Below, in pieces: positions 35,185 through 46,200 of a stretch of DNA of 50,671 nt. Below the pieces are notes generated by a model. The model was not told the DNA's origin and did no database searches. It saw only the letters and a program-made list of their open reading frames with translations. The stretch is from the NCBI GenBank assembly GCA_001567185.1, contig LNFR01000067.1:1-50671 (forward strand). The letters are read 5' to 3'. The DNA is from Bacteroidetes bacterium OLB12. GTDB lineage: Bacteria > Bacteroidota > Bacteroidia > Cytophagales > Cyclobacteriaceae. Position 1 is the first letter of the stretch, and every line of letters begins with the position of its first letter. Position numbers and translations under genes: made by a program.

Positions 35185-36686
35185 TTATTCGAATGAATAA
35201 GTCATCTCCCCATCTTTACCATCTTTCACTTGTATGCCCAGCTTCTTCAGGTCATCGCGGATTTTATCTGACAAGGCAAAGTTTTTATCAGTGCGGGCCT
35301 TCTTCCGCAAATCAATAAGTAATTCAATGGTGCCTTTCAGCGTTTCATCATTCTGCTCTGTTTCTTCCTGCAGCCCCAGCACATCTTCTGTAAACCCGAC
35401 AAAGGTGCGCTTGAAAACCTCGAATGTTTTCCCATCAATCTCGGCCAGCTTGAGGTTACCCGATTTTAAATCATTGATCCGGGATGACATTTCAAACAAC
35501 ACGGCCAGCGTTTTGGCGGTGTTAAAATCATCGCTCATGTTTTGGTAGCATTCCTGGCTTAGCCTGGCAAACTCGGACGTAATTCCGCCCGATAATTCTC
35601 CGGATGCCGGCTCCATTTTTTTAATTAACCCAAGTGCATTAATTAGCTTTTTGTACCCTTTTTCGGCTGCTTGCAATGCCTCGTTCGAAAAATCGAGGGT
35701 GCTGGAATAGTGGGATTGAAGCATAAAAAACCGAACAGCCATCGGTCCGTATCCTTTATCCAGCAGCTTGTGCGTACCTGCAAATAACTCGCGGGGTAAA
35801 AAGGAATTGCCCAACGACTTACTCATTTTTGGCCATTAACGGTTAGCATATTGGAGTGTAACCAATAGTTAACAGGAGCTTTACCGGTAACCCCGGTGCC
35901 TTGCGCAATTTCACATTCGTGGTGTGGAAACTTCAGGTCCATTCCGCCACCGTGAATATCAAAAGTTTCACCAAGGTATTTGGTACTCATAACGGTACAC
36001 TCAAGATGCCATCCGGGAAAGCCATCGCCCCAGGGTGATGGCCACCGCATGATGTGGTACGGTGATGCCTTCTTCCAAAGTGCAAAGTCAATTTTCTCCT
36101 GTTTCTCATCCTGGTTGTCGAGCTCGCGGCCGCTTTCAATTAACTCTTCAATGTTGCGGCCTGATAAAATTCCGTAGTGGTGTTCCTGATTGTACTTACG
36201 CACATTAAAATAAACCGAACCGTTCGATTCGTAGGCCAAACCTTTGTTTAGGAGTTCTTTCGTAATTTCAATCTGCTCTACAATATGACCGGTAGCGCTG
36301 GGTTCAATGCTGGGTGGCAGGATGTTGAATTGGCGCATCACCTCATGAAAGCCTTCGGTATAATGTTTTACAACTTCCATTGGCTCAAGTTGTTCCAGCC
36401 GGGCTTTCTTGGCAATTTTGTCTTCGCCTTCATCGGCATCATTTTCAAGGTGACCGACATCGGTTATGTTTCTAACATACCGGACTTTGTAGCCCAAAAA
36501 ACGAAAGTAACGCGAAACAACATCGAATGTAAGAAAGGTGCGCACGTTGCCCAGGTGCACATCGTTATACACCGTTGGCCCGCATACATACATACCAACA
36601 AAACCGGGTGTAATGGGTTTGAAAACCTCTTTCTTTCCGCTTAGTGAATTGGTGACAGACACCGGGTAGTGCTCAAACTGCTTCAT
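35185..36686 (-). CDS. cysS: Cysteine--tRNA ligase, split by a frameshift in the KMSKS motif
   Basis: CysRS charges tRNA-Cys and is essential. The first frame (36686-35823) carries [19 protein letters not shown] with the HIGH-like motif and the zinc-site Cys, WHLECTVMS and [15 protein letters not shown]. It stops at VNGQK. The second frame (35826-35185) resumes at [13 protein letters not shown] and runs through the helical anticodon-binding part to EMTYSFE. One more base in T5 35826-35830 joins [11 protein letters not shown] and gives about 500 residues, the usual size. A real break here would be lethal unless another copy exists, so a sequencing indel is far more likely. Confidence 0.93.
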
Positions 36687-36720
36687 AGATAAAAATACAA
36701 CCGCGAAAATACGACAAAAG

Positions 36721-37800
36721 TTAAACGATGACGCTTGAATCTTGCCCGGAATGGAATAAATAAGTCGGTAAGTTTTCGGAAGTAATTACATCTAACGGAA
36801 AAAGATATTGGGGTTGAAATTTTCTGTTGAAGAGGAGATGGTTTGCTAAAATCTGCATTCCGAGTTTAGCTTGTTTGGTTGGGTTTTGATTGATAATAAA
36901 ATCAAGGGTTCCGTTGCGGAGGCACTCCACGTTAGCCGGAATCAGGTCGTAGCTGATAATCTTAATAGTGGGGTTGAACTGCTTTATCATTTCAGCAACC
37001 TTAAATCCTTTGGAAGTACTAACAAATATGCTGGGGGGATTGTGTTGCCGGATGATAGTTTCCAGGTCAATTTTTAATTGTTGACTGTCCGTACTTCTTA
37101 GAGCAAAAGAGAAGACCTGGTGCTTGTTAACATCCCGGGCAATAAATTCACGGAACCCGATTTCTTTTTCCTGAAGGTGTATGGCATTTTGAAGGTCTTC
37201 GTCTATATGAAGGATAATAAGGTTTTGATTTTTTGATAATCCGAAAGATGCCAATTGACCTCCCAGCCGGCCGCTTTGCAATAAATCCTGGCCGATAAAC
37301 GCCAGGGTATTTGTGGAGGGGATTTTTGTGTTGATAAGGACAAACGGAGTTTTTTTAGAAGCCAACTCATTAAAAAAAGAAATGGAAGGAGAATAAAACA
37401 ACGGAGCAATCAACACGCCATCGGGTTGGGTGCGGATATTCTTTCGGACAGCTTCTACAAAAGAATTTCTGTTATTTAATTCATAAAAGAAATTTTCAGT
37501 TTTAATGCTGAGCCCAAATTGTTGCAACTGCTCAATGGCCTCATGAACGCCATCGAAAGATTGTTTCCAATACGGATCCGCTTGTGGATCGGGCAGGAGG
37601 GTGGCGATCAGGTATTGCTTACTCTTACCTAACGTGCGTGCAATGAGGTTGGGGTTGTAGTTGATTGAATTGAGAACGTGCTTAACCCTTTCAGTTGCTT
37701 CAGCCGACACATTTCCACGGTTATGAATTATTCTGTCAACCGTGCCTTCTGATACTCCGGCCATTTTTGCGATGTCTTTTATCCTAATCTTTTGCGACAT
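36721..37800 (-). CDS. LacI-family transcriptional regulator
   Basis: This 359-residue regulator has an N-terminal helix-turn-helix ([20 protein letters not shown], with the hinge-helix region [14 protein letters not shown]) and a periplasmic-binding-protein-like effector domain (about residues 62-345; [61 protein letters not shown]). The effector is probably a sugar. It is divergent from the SusC gene across a 284-base space holding a palindrome (37938-37959), so control of susCD is likely. It may also control the minus-strand oxidoreductase genes, from which it is separated by cysS and yidD. Confidence 0.92.
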   Translation of the reverse strand: MSQKIRIKDIAKMAGVSEGTVDRIIHNRGNVSAEATERVKHVLNSINYNPNLIARTLGKSKQYLIATLLPDPQADPYWKQSFDGVHEAIEQLQQFGLSIKTENFFYELNNRNSFVEAVRKNIRTQPDGVLIAPLFYSPSISFFNELASKKTPFVLINTKIPSTNTLAFIGQDLLQSGRLGGQLASFGLSKNQNLIILHIDEDLQNAIHLQEKEIGFREFIARDVNKHQVFSFALRSTDSQQLKIDLETIIRQHNPPSIFVSTSKGFKVAEMIKQFNPTIKIISYDLIPANVECLRNGTLDFIINQNPTKQAKLGMQILANHLLFNRKFQPQYLFPLDVITSENLPTYLFHSGQDSSVIV

Positions 37801-37937
37801 TCTTTTGGCTTTGTGAATAAATATACGGATTCAAAAAATATGCTCATTCTTGGGCTGTGTGCGGGCACATAAAAATGGTGTGCAAATGGTCGTTAGGACA
37901 ATATCCCAGGCAAAAAATCAACAAGAACTACGTTCTG

Positions 37938-37959
37938 CAAACGAAACCGCAATCGTTTG
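37938..37959. promoter_or_regulatory. Candidate operator for the LacI-family regulator
   Basis: Perfect 7-base arms CAAACGA (37938-37944) and TCGTTTG (37953-37959) are separated by 8 bases. The site lies between the divergent regulator and SusC genes, about 45 bases upstream of the likely -7 element of susC. LacI-family dimers bind palindromes of about this size, often with a central CG; here the centre contains CCG. Binding is not shown. Confidence 0.45.
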
Positions 37960-38004
37960 ATGAAAAAAAAATCGAGCGTTTTTAACATAGGAATAACAAA
38001 ACTT

Positions 38005-38012
38005 TAATTTTG
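38005..38012 (+). promoter_or_regulatory. -7 promoter element for the SusC/SusD genes
   Basis: TAATTTTG fits TAnnTTTG exactly. It would give a leader of about 65 bases before ATG 38085. The -33 region (TTTAAC near 37981) is a poor match to TTG, which fits a promoter needing an activator or lying under repression. Confidence 0.45.
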
Positions 38013-38084
38013 GATAAGAACAAATGCTCAAAATTTTATTTTGACCGTTGTTTTAAACAAACAAAAACCCTAAAACAACTAATC

Positions 38085-41000
38085 ATGATGAGAAATCTCT
38101 ACAGAAAACTCTCGCTTACGATGTGTTTTCTGCTAACGATTGCATCGGTAATGGCTCAGGAACGAACCGTATCGGGCACCGTTACAGACGAAACAGGCAG
38201 TACCATGCCTGGCGTAAACATTTTATTAAAGGGTACTTCATCGGGTACCGTTACTGACGGGGATGGAAATTTCAGAATTTCAATTCCTAACGATCAGGCA
38301 GTACTGGTCGTATCTTTTGTGGGATACACTACTTCTGAAATTACAGTAGGCTCCCGTTCGGTGATAAACATTCAATTGACCTCGGATGTGCAAACCCTAA
38401 CCGAACTTGTAGTTACAGGTTATTCTGTTGACAAAAGGCGTGAGTTGACCGGTTCGGTTTCTACCGTAAAGGCAAAGGAACTTACCATTGCCCCTACAGG
38501 TAACGTAGAGCAGATGTTACAGGGACGTGTTGCCGGTGTAACAGTTATTACGAATGGTCAGCCTGGTACTACAAGCCAGATTCGTGTTCGTGGTTTTGGA
38601 GCTTTTGGTGGTAATAGCCCGCTCTATATTGTGGATGGTGTACCTGTTGACAATGTCAACTTTATTAACCCGGACGATATTGAAAGTGTTACAGTTCTAA
38701 AAGATGCTGCAGCGGCTTCGATCTACGGGGCGCGTGCAGCCAGCGGGGTGATTATTTATACTACGAAAAAAGGAACCAAAGGTGCCGGAAAGAAATTGAC
38801 GGTAACCTACGATCAAATGGTTGGTGTTACCAATCCCGGAAAGGGACTGAAAATGCTCAATCCAACAGAATTTGCTGAATGGACATGGAATGCAATTAAA
38901 AATACGGAAGATGCGAATGCCCGGGCAGAGAGCAGACCTACCAACTATGCGCTGGCGCTTTCTAACTTCAATCACCCTCAGTTTGGCGGTGGCCTTACCC
39001 CGGTTATCCCAGATTATTTAAGGGTGGGTTCGCAGAACGGAGCTGCTATATCAGGACCGGTTGATTTAGCTGCGCAGAGATTGCTGTATAATATCGACCC
39101 AAGAAATGGCCCGATTTACAATGTAATTGCAGCTAACAAAGCAGGAACCGATTGGTATGATGCCATTACCAGAAATGCCCCTGTATTTAGACAAACCTTA
39201 GGTTTTAGTGGAGGTGGCGAAGGATACCGTTTTTATGTGGGCTTAAGCGGCCAGGATCAAAAGGGGATTTTATTGCACCAATCTTTTAAGAGATATGCAT
39301 TGCGTGCAAATGCTGAATTTGATGTTCGCAAAAATATCCGGGTAGGTATAAATACACAGTTTACTTACAGACAGGTTTTAGGGTTGACGGGTGATGCCGG
39401 TGGTATTGGTAGTGCAGACGATGAGAACGATATCTTATCTGCTTTCAGGATGCCTTCTATTATTCCAGTTTACAACGTTTTTGGTGGTTATGCAGGTACA
39501 GCAGCGGGTGGATTCAACAATCCAAGAAACCCGGTTGCATCCAGAGATGGTTCAATGAATGACCGCAACTTTAACGGACTTGGTTTTGGTAACGTATATG
39601 CAGAGTATGATGTAATTCCTGGGTTAACCCTAAGAACCAGTATTGGGGGCAACTACGGAAACTATGCGTACAAATATTACGGCCGCTGGCAGTATGAAAA
39701 TTCCGAAAACAATTCGGCCTTTACCTTTGGCCAGGGAAGTGGTTACAACTTTGGATGGACATTCACGAACACAGCCAACTATAAGAAAACTTTTGATGTA
39801 CATAATGTAGATGTGTTGGTTGGGCAGGAAGCCTTAAATACCGGTGCAGGTTGGGATATGGGTGCTACCGGTTTAAATCCGTTTTCATGGGATCCAAACT
39901 TTGTTAACCTAACACAAACCAGTTCAAGAGTAGTGAATAGCTCTCAGTTTTTAGGGGTTAATTTTTACTCGTTGTTTGGACGCGTAAATTATAGCTTGAA
40001 AGAGAAGTACATTTTAAGTGCCGTTGTACGCAGAGATGGTTCCTCTCGTTTTGGAGCCAACAACCGATTTGGTGTGTTCCCTGCGGTTTCTTTGGCGTGG
40101 CGAATTTCAGACGAGGCCTTTATGGATGGATTGCCCTTTGTTAGTGATTTGAAAATTCGCGGAGGATACGGAGCTATGGGTAACTCGAATAACGTTGATC
40201 CAAACAACCAATTTAGTTTGTATGGCGGATCGTTAGGTGCATCTTCCTATGATATTACAGGATCAAATAGTAGTGCGGTACAAGGTTTCTATCGTACCCG
40301 CATCGGAAATCCTAATGCCAAGTGGGAAACCAGTGTAACTAAGAATATTGGCTTTGACGGAAACATATTTGATGGACGATTGGATTTCATTGTTGATTTC
40401 TGGGAAAAAGATACACGCGACCTGTTGTTGGCAGTTCCTATTACCGCTACAGCCGGACCAAATGCCTCGGTACCTTCAGTAAATATTGCAAGAATGCTTA
40501 ACAGAGGGTTGGATATTGCGGTTACCGGAAAAGGTAAAATCACCAACGACTTGTCTTATGAAGCAACCCTTAATGGTAGCTTCCTTAAAAATGAAATTAC
40601 TGAGCTTCCTCCCGGACAAACTTACTTAATCACAGTTAATCCAGGATATAGGGGTATTACGCCTATCAGGAATCAATTAGGTGGATCTATTTCTGGTTTC
40701 TTTGGTTACAAAGTTCAGGGTATCTTCCAGACACAGCAGGAAGTTGATGCAGCTCCGGCACAAAGCGGAAAGGGAATTGGACGTTTCCGCTATGAAGATA
40801 TAAACGGGGATGGAACAATCAACGAGAATGACAGAACTGCCTTGGGCAGCCCGGTTCCTAAGTTTACCGGTGGATTTAACTTTGCGCTACGCTATAAGAA
40901 CTTTGACTTAGAAGCCTATACCTATGTTTCATTAGGAAACAAGATATTTAACGTTTCTAAGTGGTTTACTGATTTTTACCCATCCTTCCAGGGTGCGGCT

Positions 41001-41360
41001 ATCAGCGCACGGGTTAAAGATTCCTGGTCTCCAACCAATACCGGAGCTACCACCCCTATTTTTGAAAGTGCTTCTAACTTTAGCACCAATACGCAATCCA
41101 ATTCATTTTACGTAGAAGATGGCAGCTATTTGAGAATGCAAAACCTTTCAATTGGTTATAACTTCCCATCTGCAACCTTGAGTAAAATTGGTTTAACCAG
41201 GGTTCGGGTTTATTTTTCAACAAACAACTTGTTTACTATAACAAAGTATAGTGGTTTGGATCCTTCTGTAGGTGGTGCCGCTGATACCAGTTTCGGTATC
41301 GATCTGGGTAATTACCCTATCACCAGAAGTTTCACAGGTGGTTTTAACATAGGATTTTAA
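38085..41360 (+). CDS. SusC/RagA-family TonB-linked outer membrane receptor
   Basis: SusC proteins import glycans or other large nutrients across the outer membrane with TonB energy. From ATG 38085 (or 38088) the 1091 residues have a signal peptide (KLSLTMCFLLTIASVMAQ), a carboxypeptidase-regulatory-like domain (VSGTVTDETGSTMPGVNILL), a TonB-dependent plug (TLTELVVTGYS; VEQMLQGRVAGVTV; SPLYIVDGVPVDNVNF; LKDAAAASIYGARAASGVI) and a 22-strand barrel ending TRSFTGGFNIGF. The in-frame codons from 38010 would place 25 polar residues before the signal, so 38085 is chosen. The SusD partner follows by 11 bases. The substrate is unknown; neighbouring oxidoreductases suggest a sugar or glycoside. Confidence 0.95.
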   Translation: MMRNLYRKLSLTMCFLLTIASVMAQERTVSGTVTDETGSTMPGVNILLKGTSSGTVTDGDGNFRISIPNDQAVLVVSFVGYTTSEITVGSRSVINIQLTSDVQTLTELVVTGYSVDKRRELTGSVSTVKAKELTIAPTGNVEQMLQGRVAGVTVITNGQPGTTSQIRVRGFGAFGGNSPLYIVDGVPVDNVNFINPDDIESVTVLKDAAAASIYGARAASGVIIYTTKKGTKGAGKKLTVTYDQMVGVTNPGKGLKMLNPTEFAEWTWNAIKNTEDANARAESRPTNYALALSNFNHPQFGGGLTPVIPDYLRVGSQNGAAISGPVDLAAQRLLYNIDPRNGPIYNVIAANKAGTDWYDAITRNAPVFRQTLGFSGGGEGYRFYVGLSGQDQKGILLHQSFKRYALRANAEFDVRKNIRVGINTQFTYRQVLGLTGDAGGIGSADDENDILSAFRMPSIIPVYNVFGGYAGTAAGGFNNPRNPVASRDGSMNDRNFNGLGFGNVYAEYDVIPGLTLRTSIGGNYGNYAYKYYGRWQYENSENNSAFTFGQGSGYNFGWTFTNTANYKKTFDVHNVDVLVGQEALNTGAGWDMGATGLNPFSWDPNFVNLTQTSSRVVNSSQFLGVNFYSLFGRVNYSLKEKYILSAVVRRDGSSRFGANNRFGVFPAVSLAWRISDEAFMDGLPFVSDLKIRGGYGAMGNSNNVDPNNQFSLYGGSLGASSYDITGSNSSAVQGFYRTRIGNPNAKWETSVTKNIGFDGNIFDGRLDFIVDFWEKDTRDLLLAVPITATAGPNASVPSVNIARMLNRGLDIAVTGKGKITNDLSYEATLNGSFLKNEITELPPGQTYLITVNPGYRGITPIRNQLGGSISGFFGYKVQGIFQTQQEVDAAPAQSGKGIGRFRYEDINGDGTINENDRTALGSPVPKFTGGFNFALRYKNFDLEAYTYVSLGNKIFNVSKWFTDFYPSFQGAAISARVKDSWSPTNTGATTPIFESASNFSTNTQSNSFYVEDGSYLRMQNLSIGYNFPSATLSKIGLTRVRVYFSTNNLFTITKYSGLDPSVGGAADTSFGIDLGNYPITRSFTGGFNIGF

Positions 41361-41371
41361 TTTTTTGAATT

Positions 41372-43141
41372 ATGAAAATTAGAATGAATAACAAAGTAAC
41401 GAAGGCAACTGCTCTCACATTGATTTTGAGTTTTGTTGTCATGTATTCTTGCGATGACAGTTTCCTGGATGTGCCCGTAACGGGTCAATTAGACCAGTCA
41501 GTACTTTCTGGTAGGCTTGGAATAGAGAGCGCGTTGATTTCTGCATATGCCCAGGTTAATGGCCGCGCCAATAGAATGGCAAGCCCTTCAAATTGGGTAT
41601 GGGGCAGTATAAGAGGCGGTGATGCAAATAAAGGTACCGACCCTGGCGACTTTTCAGATATTAACCCAATTCAACGTTTTGAAGCTTTGCCAACGCAAGG
41701 GGTTATTAGCGACAGATACAATGGTTCATATGAAGGTGTAGCGCGATGCAATGCCGTTATGAAATTATTGGCAACAGCAGGCCCGGATGTGTCAGATGCG
41801 TTGAAGACTTCATACGAAGCGCAAGCTCGTTTTTTAAGAGCGCATTATTATTTCGAACTGAAACGCCATTTTAATAACACGCCATATGTGGATGAAACAG
41901 TTGATGTTGGTTCAGGTATCGAATTAGTAAAGAACGATGTGGATCTATGGCCAAAGATTGAAGCGGATATGGAATTTGCATATCAGAATTTGCCAGCAAC
42001 TCAGCCGCAAGTAGGGCGGGTAAACAAGTGGGCTGCTGCTGCTTACCTGGCTAAAATTTACATGTATCAGGCCAAGTTTACGCAGGCTAAAGCCCTGTAC
42101 GATCTGATGATTAACCCGGATGGAACCGGTAAAGTGGTTACGTCTAATGGCAAAACCTGGGGGTTGGTTCCATATTATCCAAATGTGTTTAAAGCATCAA
42201 ATGACAATCATGAAGAGTCGGTTTGGGCTTATCAGGCTGCTGCCAACACAGGTTCCGTTAACAACGCAAATCCTGAGTTTGACCTAAACTGGCCTTACAA
42301 TACTGGCCCTGACGGTCCTGGTAACTGCTGTGGATTCTTCCAGCCTAGTTTTGAATTGGCAAATTCTTTCAGAACAGGTGCTGATGGACTTCCATTATTG
42401 GATGGTTCCTATAACATAGGTGCTAACCAGTTGGCAACGGATATGGGATTAGAGTCAGATGATCCATTTACACCCGATGCAGGCAACCTTGATCCCAGAA
42501 TAGATCATTCAATTGGAAGAAGAGGCATTATGTATCTTGATTGGATGAAATTTCCGGGAAAAGCCTGGATCAGAAACCAGCCCAATGGTGGCCCGTTTGC
42601 ACCTAAGAAGTATGTTTATTACAAAACAGACCAGGGATCTTTACAAGACAATAGCTCTTGGACACCAGGTTACACGGCCATTAACTATACAATTATCAGG
42701 TATGCCGATGTACTCTTAATGGCTGCCGAAGCAGAAATTGAAGTAGGCGATCCGGATAGAGCCAAAACTTATGTGAATGCGGTAAGAACCCGGGCTATGA
42801 ACTCAGTGCTAATGGATGGAAGCTCGCCAGCTGCAAACTATGTAATAGATGTATATCCTGCAGGTGATACCTGGGCAAAGAATGATGCAACCAGAAACAA
42901 GGTTCGCTTTGAGCGCAAACTTGAGTTATCTGGTGAAGGACATCGTTTCTATGATTTACTTCGTTGGGGTATAGTAGCTAACACAGTAAACGCTTATTTA
43001 GCTTACGAAGCGCCAAAACTACCATCCGGAGCGTTAGTGGGTGCCACATTCACTACAAATCAGGATGAGTACCTGCCAATTCCACAAGGACAAATTGATC
43101 TGGTGGGGTCAAATATTTTGACTCAGAATCCAGGTTATTAA
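41372..43141 (+). CDS. SusD/RagB-family nutrient-binding lipoprotein
   Basis: SusD caps the SusC barrel and binds the nutrient at the cell surface. The 589-residue product has a lipoprotein signal with the Cys in VVMYSCDDSFLDVPVTG. Its TPR-like helices include YEAQARFLRAHYYFELKRHF and WAAAAYLAKIYMYQAKFTQA, with C-terminal motifs YADVLLMAAEAEIEVGDPDR, AKTYVNAVRTRAM, RFERKLELSGEGHRFYDLLRW and EYLPIPQGQIDL, all typical of the family. ATG 41372 or 41384 may start it. The strong terminator at 43162-43195 ends this two-gene unit. Confidence 0.95.
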   Translation: MKIRMNNKVTKATALTLILSFVVMYSCDDSFLDVPVTGQLDQSVLSGRLGIESALISAYAQVNGRANRMASPSNWVWGSIRGGDANKGTDPGDFSDINPIQRFEALPTQGVISDRYNGSYEGVARCNAVMKLLATAGPDVSDALKTSYEAQARFLRAHYYFELKRHFNNTPYVDETVDVGSGIELVKNDVDLWPKIEADMEFAYQNLPATQPQVGRVNKWAAAAYLAKIYMYQAKFTQAKALYDLMINPDGTGKVVTSNGKTWGLVPYYPNVFKASNDNHEESVWAYQAAANTGSVNNANPEFDLNWPYNTGPDGPGNCCGFFQPSFELANSFRTGADGLPLLDGSYNIGANQLATDMGLESDDPFTPDAGNLDPRIDHSIGRRGIMYLDWMKFPGKAWIRNQPNGGPFAPKKYVYYKTDQGSLQDNSSWTPGYTAINYTIIRYADVLLMAAEAEIEVGDPDRAKTYVNAVRTRAMNSVLMDGSSPAANYVIDVYPAGDTWAKNDATRNKVRFERKLELSGEGHRFYDLLRWGIVANTVNAYLAYEAPKLPSGALVGATFTTNQDEYLPIPQGQIDLVGSNILTQNPGY

Positions 43142-43161
43142 TTTCAAATTTTGTTCGGATT

Positions 43162-43199
43162 AAAAACAAGGCCAAGTTAACTTGGCCTTGTTTTTTTTA
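43162..43199 (+). terminator. Rho-independent terminator after the SusD gene
   Basis: Seventeen-base perfect arms (43162-43178 and 43179-43195) meet with no spacer; the inner part is AACAAGGCCAAGTT and its complement. A run of eight T follows the GC-rich part. The next gene starts 12 bases after the run, so it needs read-through or a start signal overlapping this stem. Confidence 0.85.
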
Positions 43200-43211
43200 T
43201 TATAACCATCT

Positions 43212-46200
43212 ATGAAACGGATATATTTTTTTTCCTTTTTAGTTGTTGCGTTGTCTTTTTCTGCCTGCAAAGGAAAAAAGGATATCACATTATTCCGGTT
43301 GCTGGATGAGGATATGACCGGTATTGATTTCAATAATAAGATTATGGAATCAGACAGTTTTAATATCCTTACCTACGAGTACATCTACAATGGGGGGGGT
43401 GTAGCAGCGGCTGATTTCAACAATGATTCTATTGTGGATTTATTTTTTACCGGGAATCAAGTATCCAATCGTTTGTACCTCGGGTTAGGGACCCTGAAGT
43501 TTAAAGACGTGACGAAGGCAAGTGGTCTTTTAAGTGATCCGAAATGGAGCTCGGGGGTAAGTGTGGTGGATATTAATGGTGATGGATTACTTGATCTGTA
43601 TGTGTGTGCCACAACTCACCCGGATGATGCGCTTCGTAAAAATATGCTATTTATTAACCAGGGCATCGGTACAGACGGCACGCCCACCTTTGTTGATGAA
43701 GCACCTGCATATGGCCTTGATTTTAGCGGCCACAGCATTACATCAGCATTTTTTGATTACGACAAAGATGGCGACCTCGATCTTTATATTCTGGTTAATG
43801 TAAAGTTGAATAACATACCTACTAATTTCCGGGCTAAGATAGAAGATGGTTCTTCTGCAAATAACGATCGGTTATTTAGAAATGATGGTAACGGAAAATT
43901 TACCGATGTAACCCTGGAGGCTGGAATACGCTTTGAAGGGTTTGGATTAGGGTTAGCTATTCAGGATTTTAATAATGATTTATGGCCGGATATCTACGTT
44001 TCTAACGATTACCTGTCGAATGACATACTTTATTTAAACAATCAGAATGGAACCTTTACGAATGCAACGGCCAGCTTATTAGGTCATCAAAGTCAATTCT
44101 CAATGGGTAATGATGTGGCAGATTTTAACAATGATGCCCGCCCGGATATAATCACGCTTGATATGTTGCCGGAAAACAGTGAACGCAAGAAAACAACGAT
44201 TGGCAACAAGAGCTATCAGAATAATATTAACAACGATTTATACAATTACCAGTATCAATATGTAAGAAATATGGTACAGCTCAACAATGGCGCAGCTGCC
44301 GGTGTCAAGTTTAGCGAAATCGGACAATTGGCGGGTGTCTATCAAACCGAATGGAGTTGGTCGCCTTTGTTTGCAGATTTTGACAATGACGGCTTAAAGG
44401 ATTTAGTGATTACCAACGGTTTTCCAAAGGATGTAACAGATAAAGATTTTGCCAATTACCGGGCCCAATACATGAATATAGCTCCTCCGGGTTTTTTGGT
44501 TGACTCCATACCGGTAATTAAAATTCCAAACTATGCGTTTAAAAACAATGGCGATCTAACTTTTACGGATGTTTCAAATGTTTGGGGACTTGATCAACCT
44601 TCATTCTCAAATGGAGCCGCATTTGCCGACCTCGATAACGATGGCGATTTGGATTATATCGTAAATAACATTAATGGATCGGCTTTTGTTTATGAAAATA
44701 CGCTAAATCAACAGCCGCAACCTCTTAAAGCCAATTTCTTGCGAGTTGATTTTGTTGGACAGAAAAACAATCTGAGTGGACTGGGAACTAAAGTCTATAT
44801 TTATTATGGCGACCAGTATCAATACTACGAACACTATCCATTCAGAGGGTATCTTTCAACTGTAGAGGGTACAGCACATTTTGGACTAGGTCAGCATGCT
44901 TTGGTAGATTCAATGCGGGTAATTTGGCCAGATGGCTCCGCACAAACACTAAAATCGGTGGCCGTAAACCAACGCATAACTGTACAGTATAAGGATACGG
45001 TGCATAATAGTTCACCACATAAAACCGATAACTCCTTATTATTAACGGAATCTGCAATTCAATCGGGTATTCAATACGTACATCAACAAAAGGATATTAT
45101 TGATTTTAATATTCAACGGACAATACCTCATAAATTTTCTCAGTTTGGGCCAGCGTTAGCAGTAGGCGATGTAAATGGAGATGGCCTGGACGACTTATAT
45201 GTAGGTGGTGCCACCGGGTTAAGTGGTCAATTTTTATTCAAAACAGCAAAGGGCAATTTAAAGCCGGTGATAAGGTGATAGGTTCGAACGAATTTACGGA
45301 AGAATCGGGTGCTTTGCTTTTTGATTTTGATAATGACGGAGACCTGGACTTGTACTTAGGCAAGGGAGGGTTTGAACAGGAGGAAGGTAAAATTTATCAA
45401 CCCGGTTTGTATGTTAATACCCAGGGTGTTTTTTCGTTGAATAATGACTTGTTGCCTGAAATTAATTCGAGCACGTCCTGTGCACGTGCCGCAGACTTTG
45501 ATCAGGACGGTGACCTTGATTTGTTTATTGGAGGTAGGGTTATTCCGGGCAGGTATCCATTGCCACCCCGTAGTTACCTGTTAAAAAATGAGAATGGTAA
45601 ATACATCGATGCAACAACCGAGGTTAGCCCCGAACTGATGTCGCTGGGGTTAGTAACAGATGCAATTTGGAGCGACTACGATAACGATGGGTTGGTAGAT
45701 TTAATCGTAACGGGTGAGTTAATGAGTACTACCGTTTTGAAAAATGAAAATGGTAAACTTACTAAAGCCAAATCAATACTGGATAATTACGTGGGATGGT
45801 GGAATAGTATTACCGGAGCTGATTTTGATCAGGATGGAGATACGGACTTTGTAGTTGGTAATTTAGGTTTGAATAATTGGTATAAAGTTTCCGAGCAAAA
45901 ACCGTTGCGTGTTTTTGCAAAAGATCTTGATAATAATGGCAGCGTAGAATCATTATTATTCTGTTATAGTAAAATGGCTGATGGATCAGAACAGTTGTGC
46001 CCGGTGCATTTTTGGGATGAGTTGAATCAACAAAGCCCGCGGTTTAGAAGGCAGTTTAGCAGGTATAAGCATTTTAGCAAATCCACTTGGGAGACCCTTC
46101 TTTCTGAAACTGATAAAAAGGATGCCTACATCAAAGATGTGAATTATGCGGCATCGGTTTATATTGAAAACCTGGGCGCAGGTAATTTTAAAGTGCATCC

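Noticed and set aside
35185-36686. Programmed frameshifting in cysS at the A5 tract
   Set aside because: No stimulatory stem or slippery heptamer is evident, the family is not known to use recoding, and eight other genes show the same kind of break, which points to sequencing indels.
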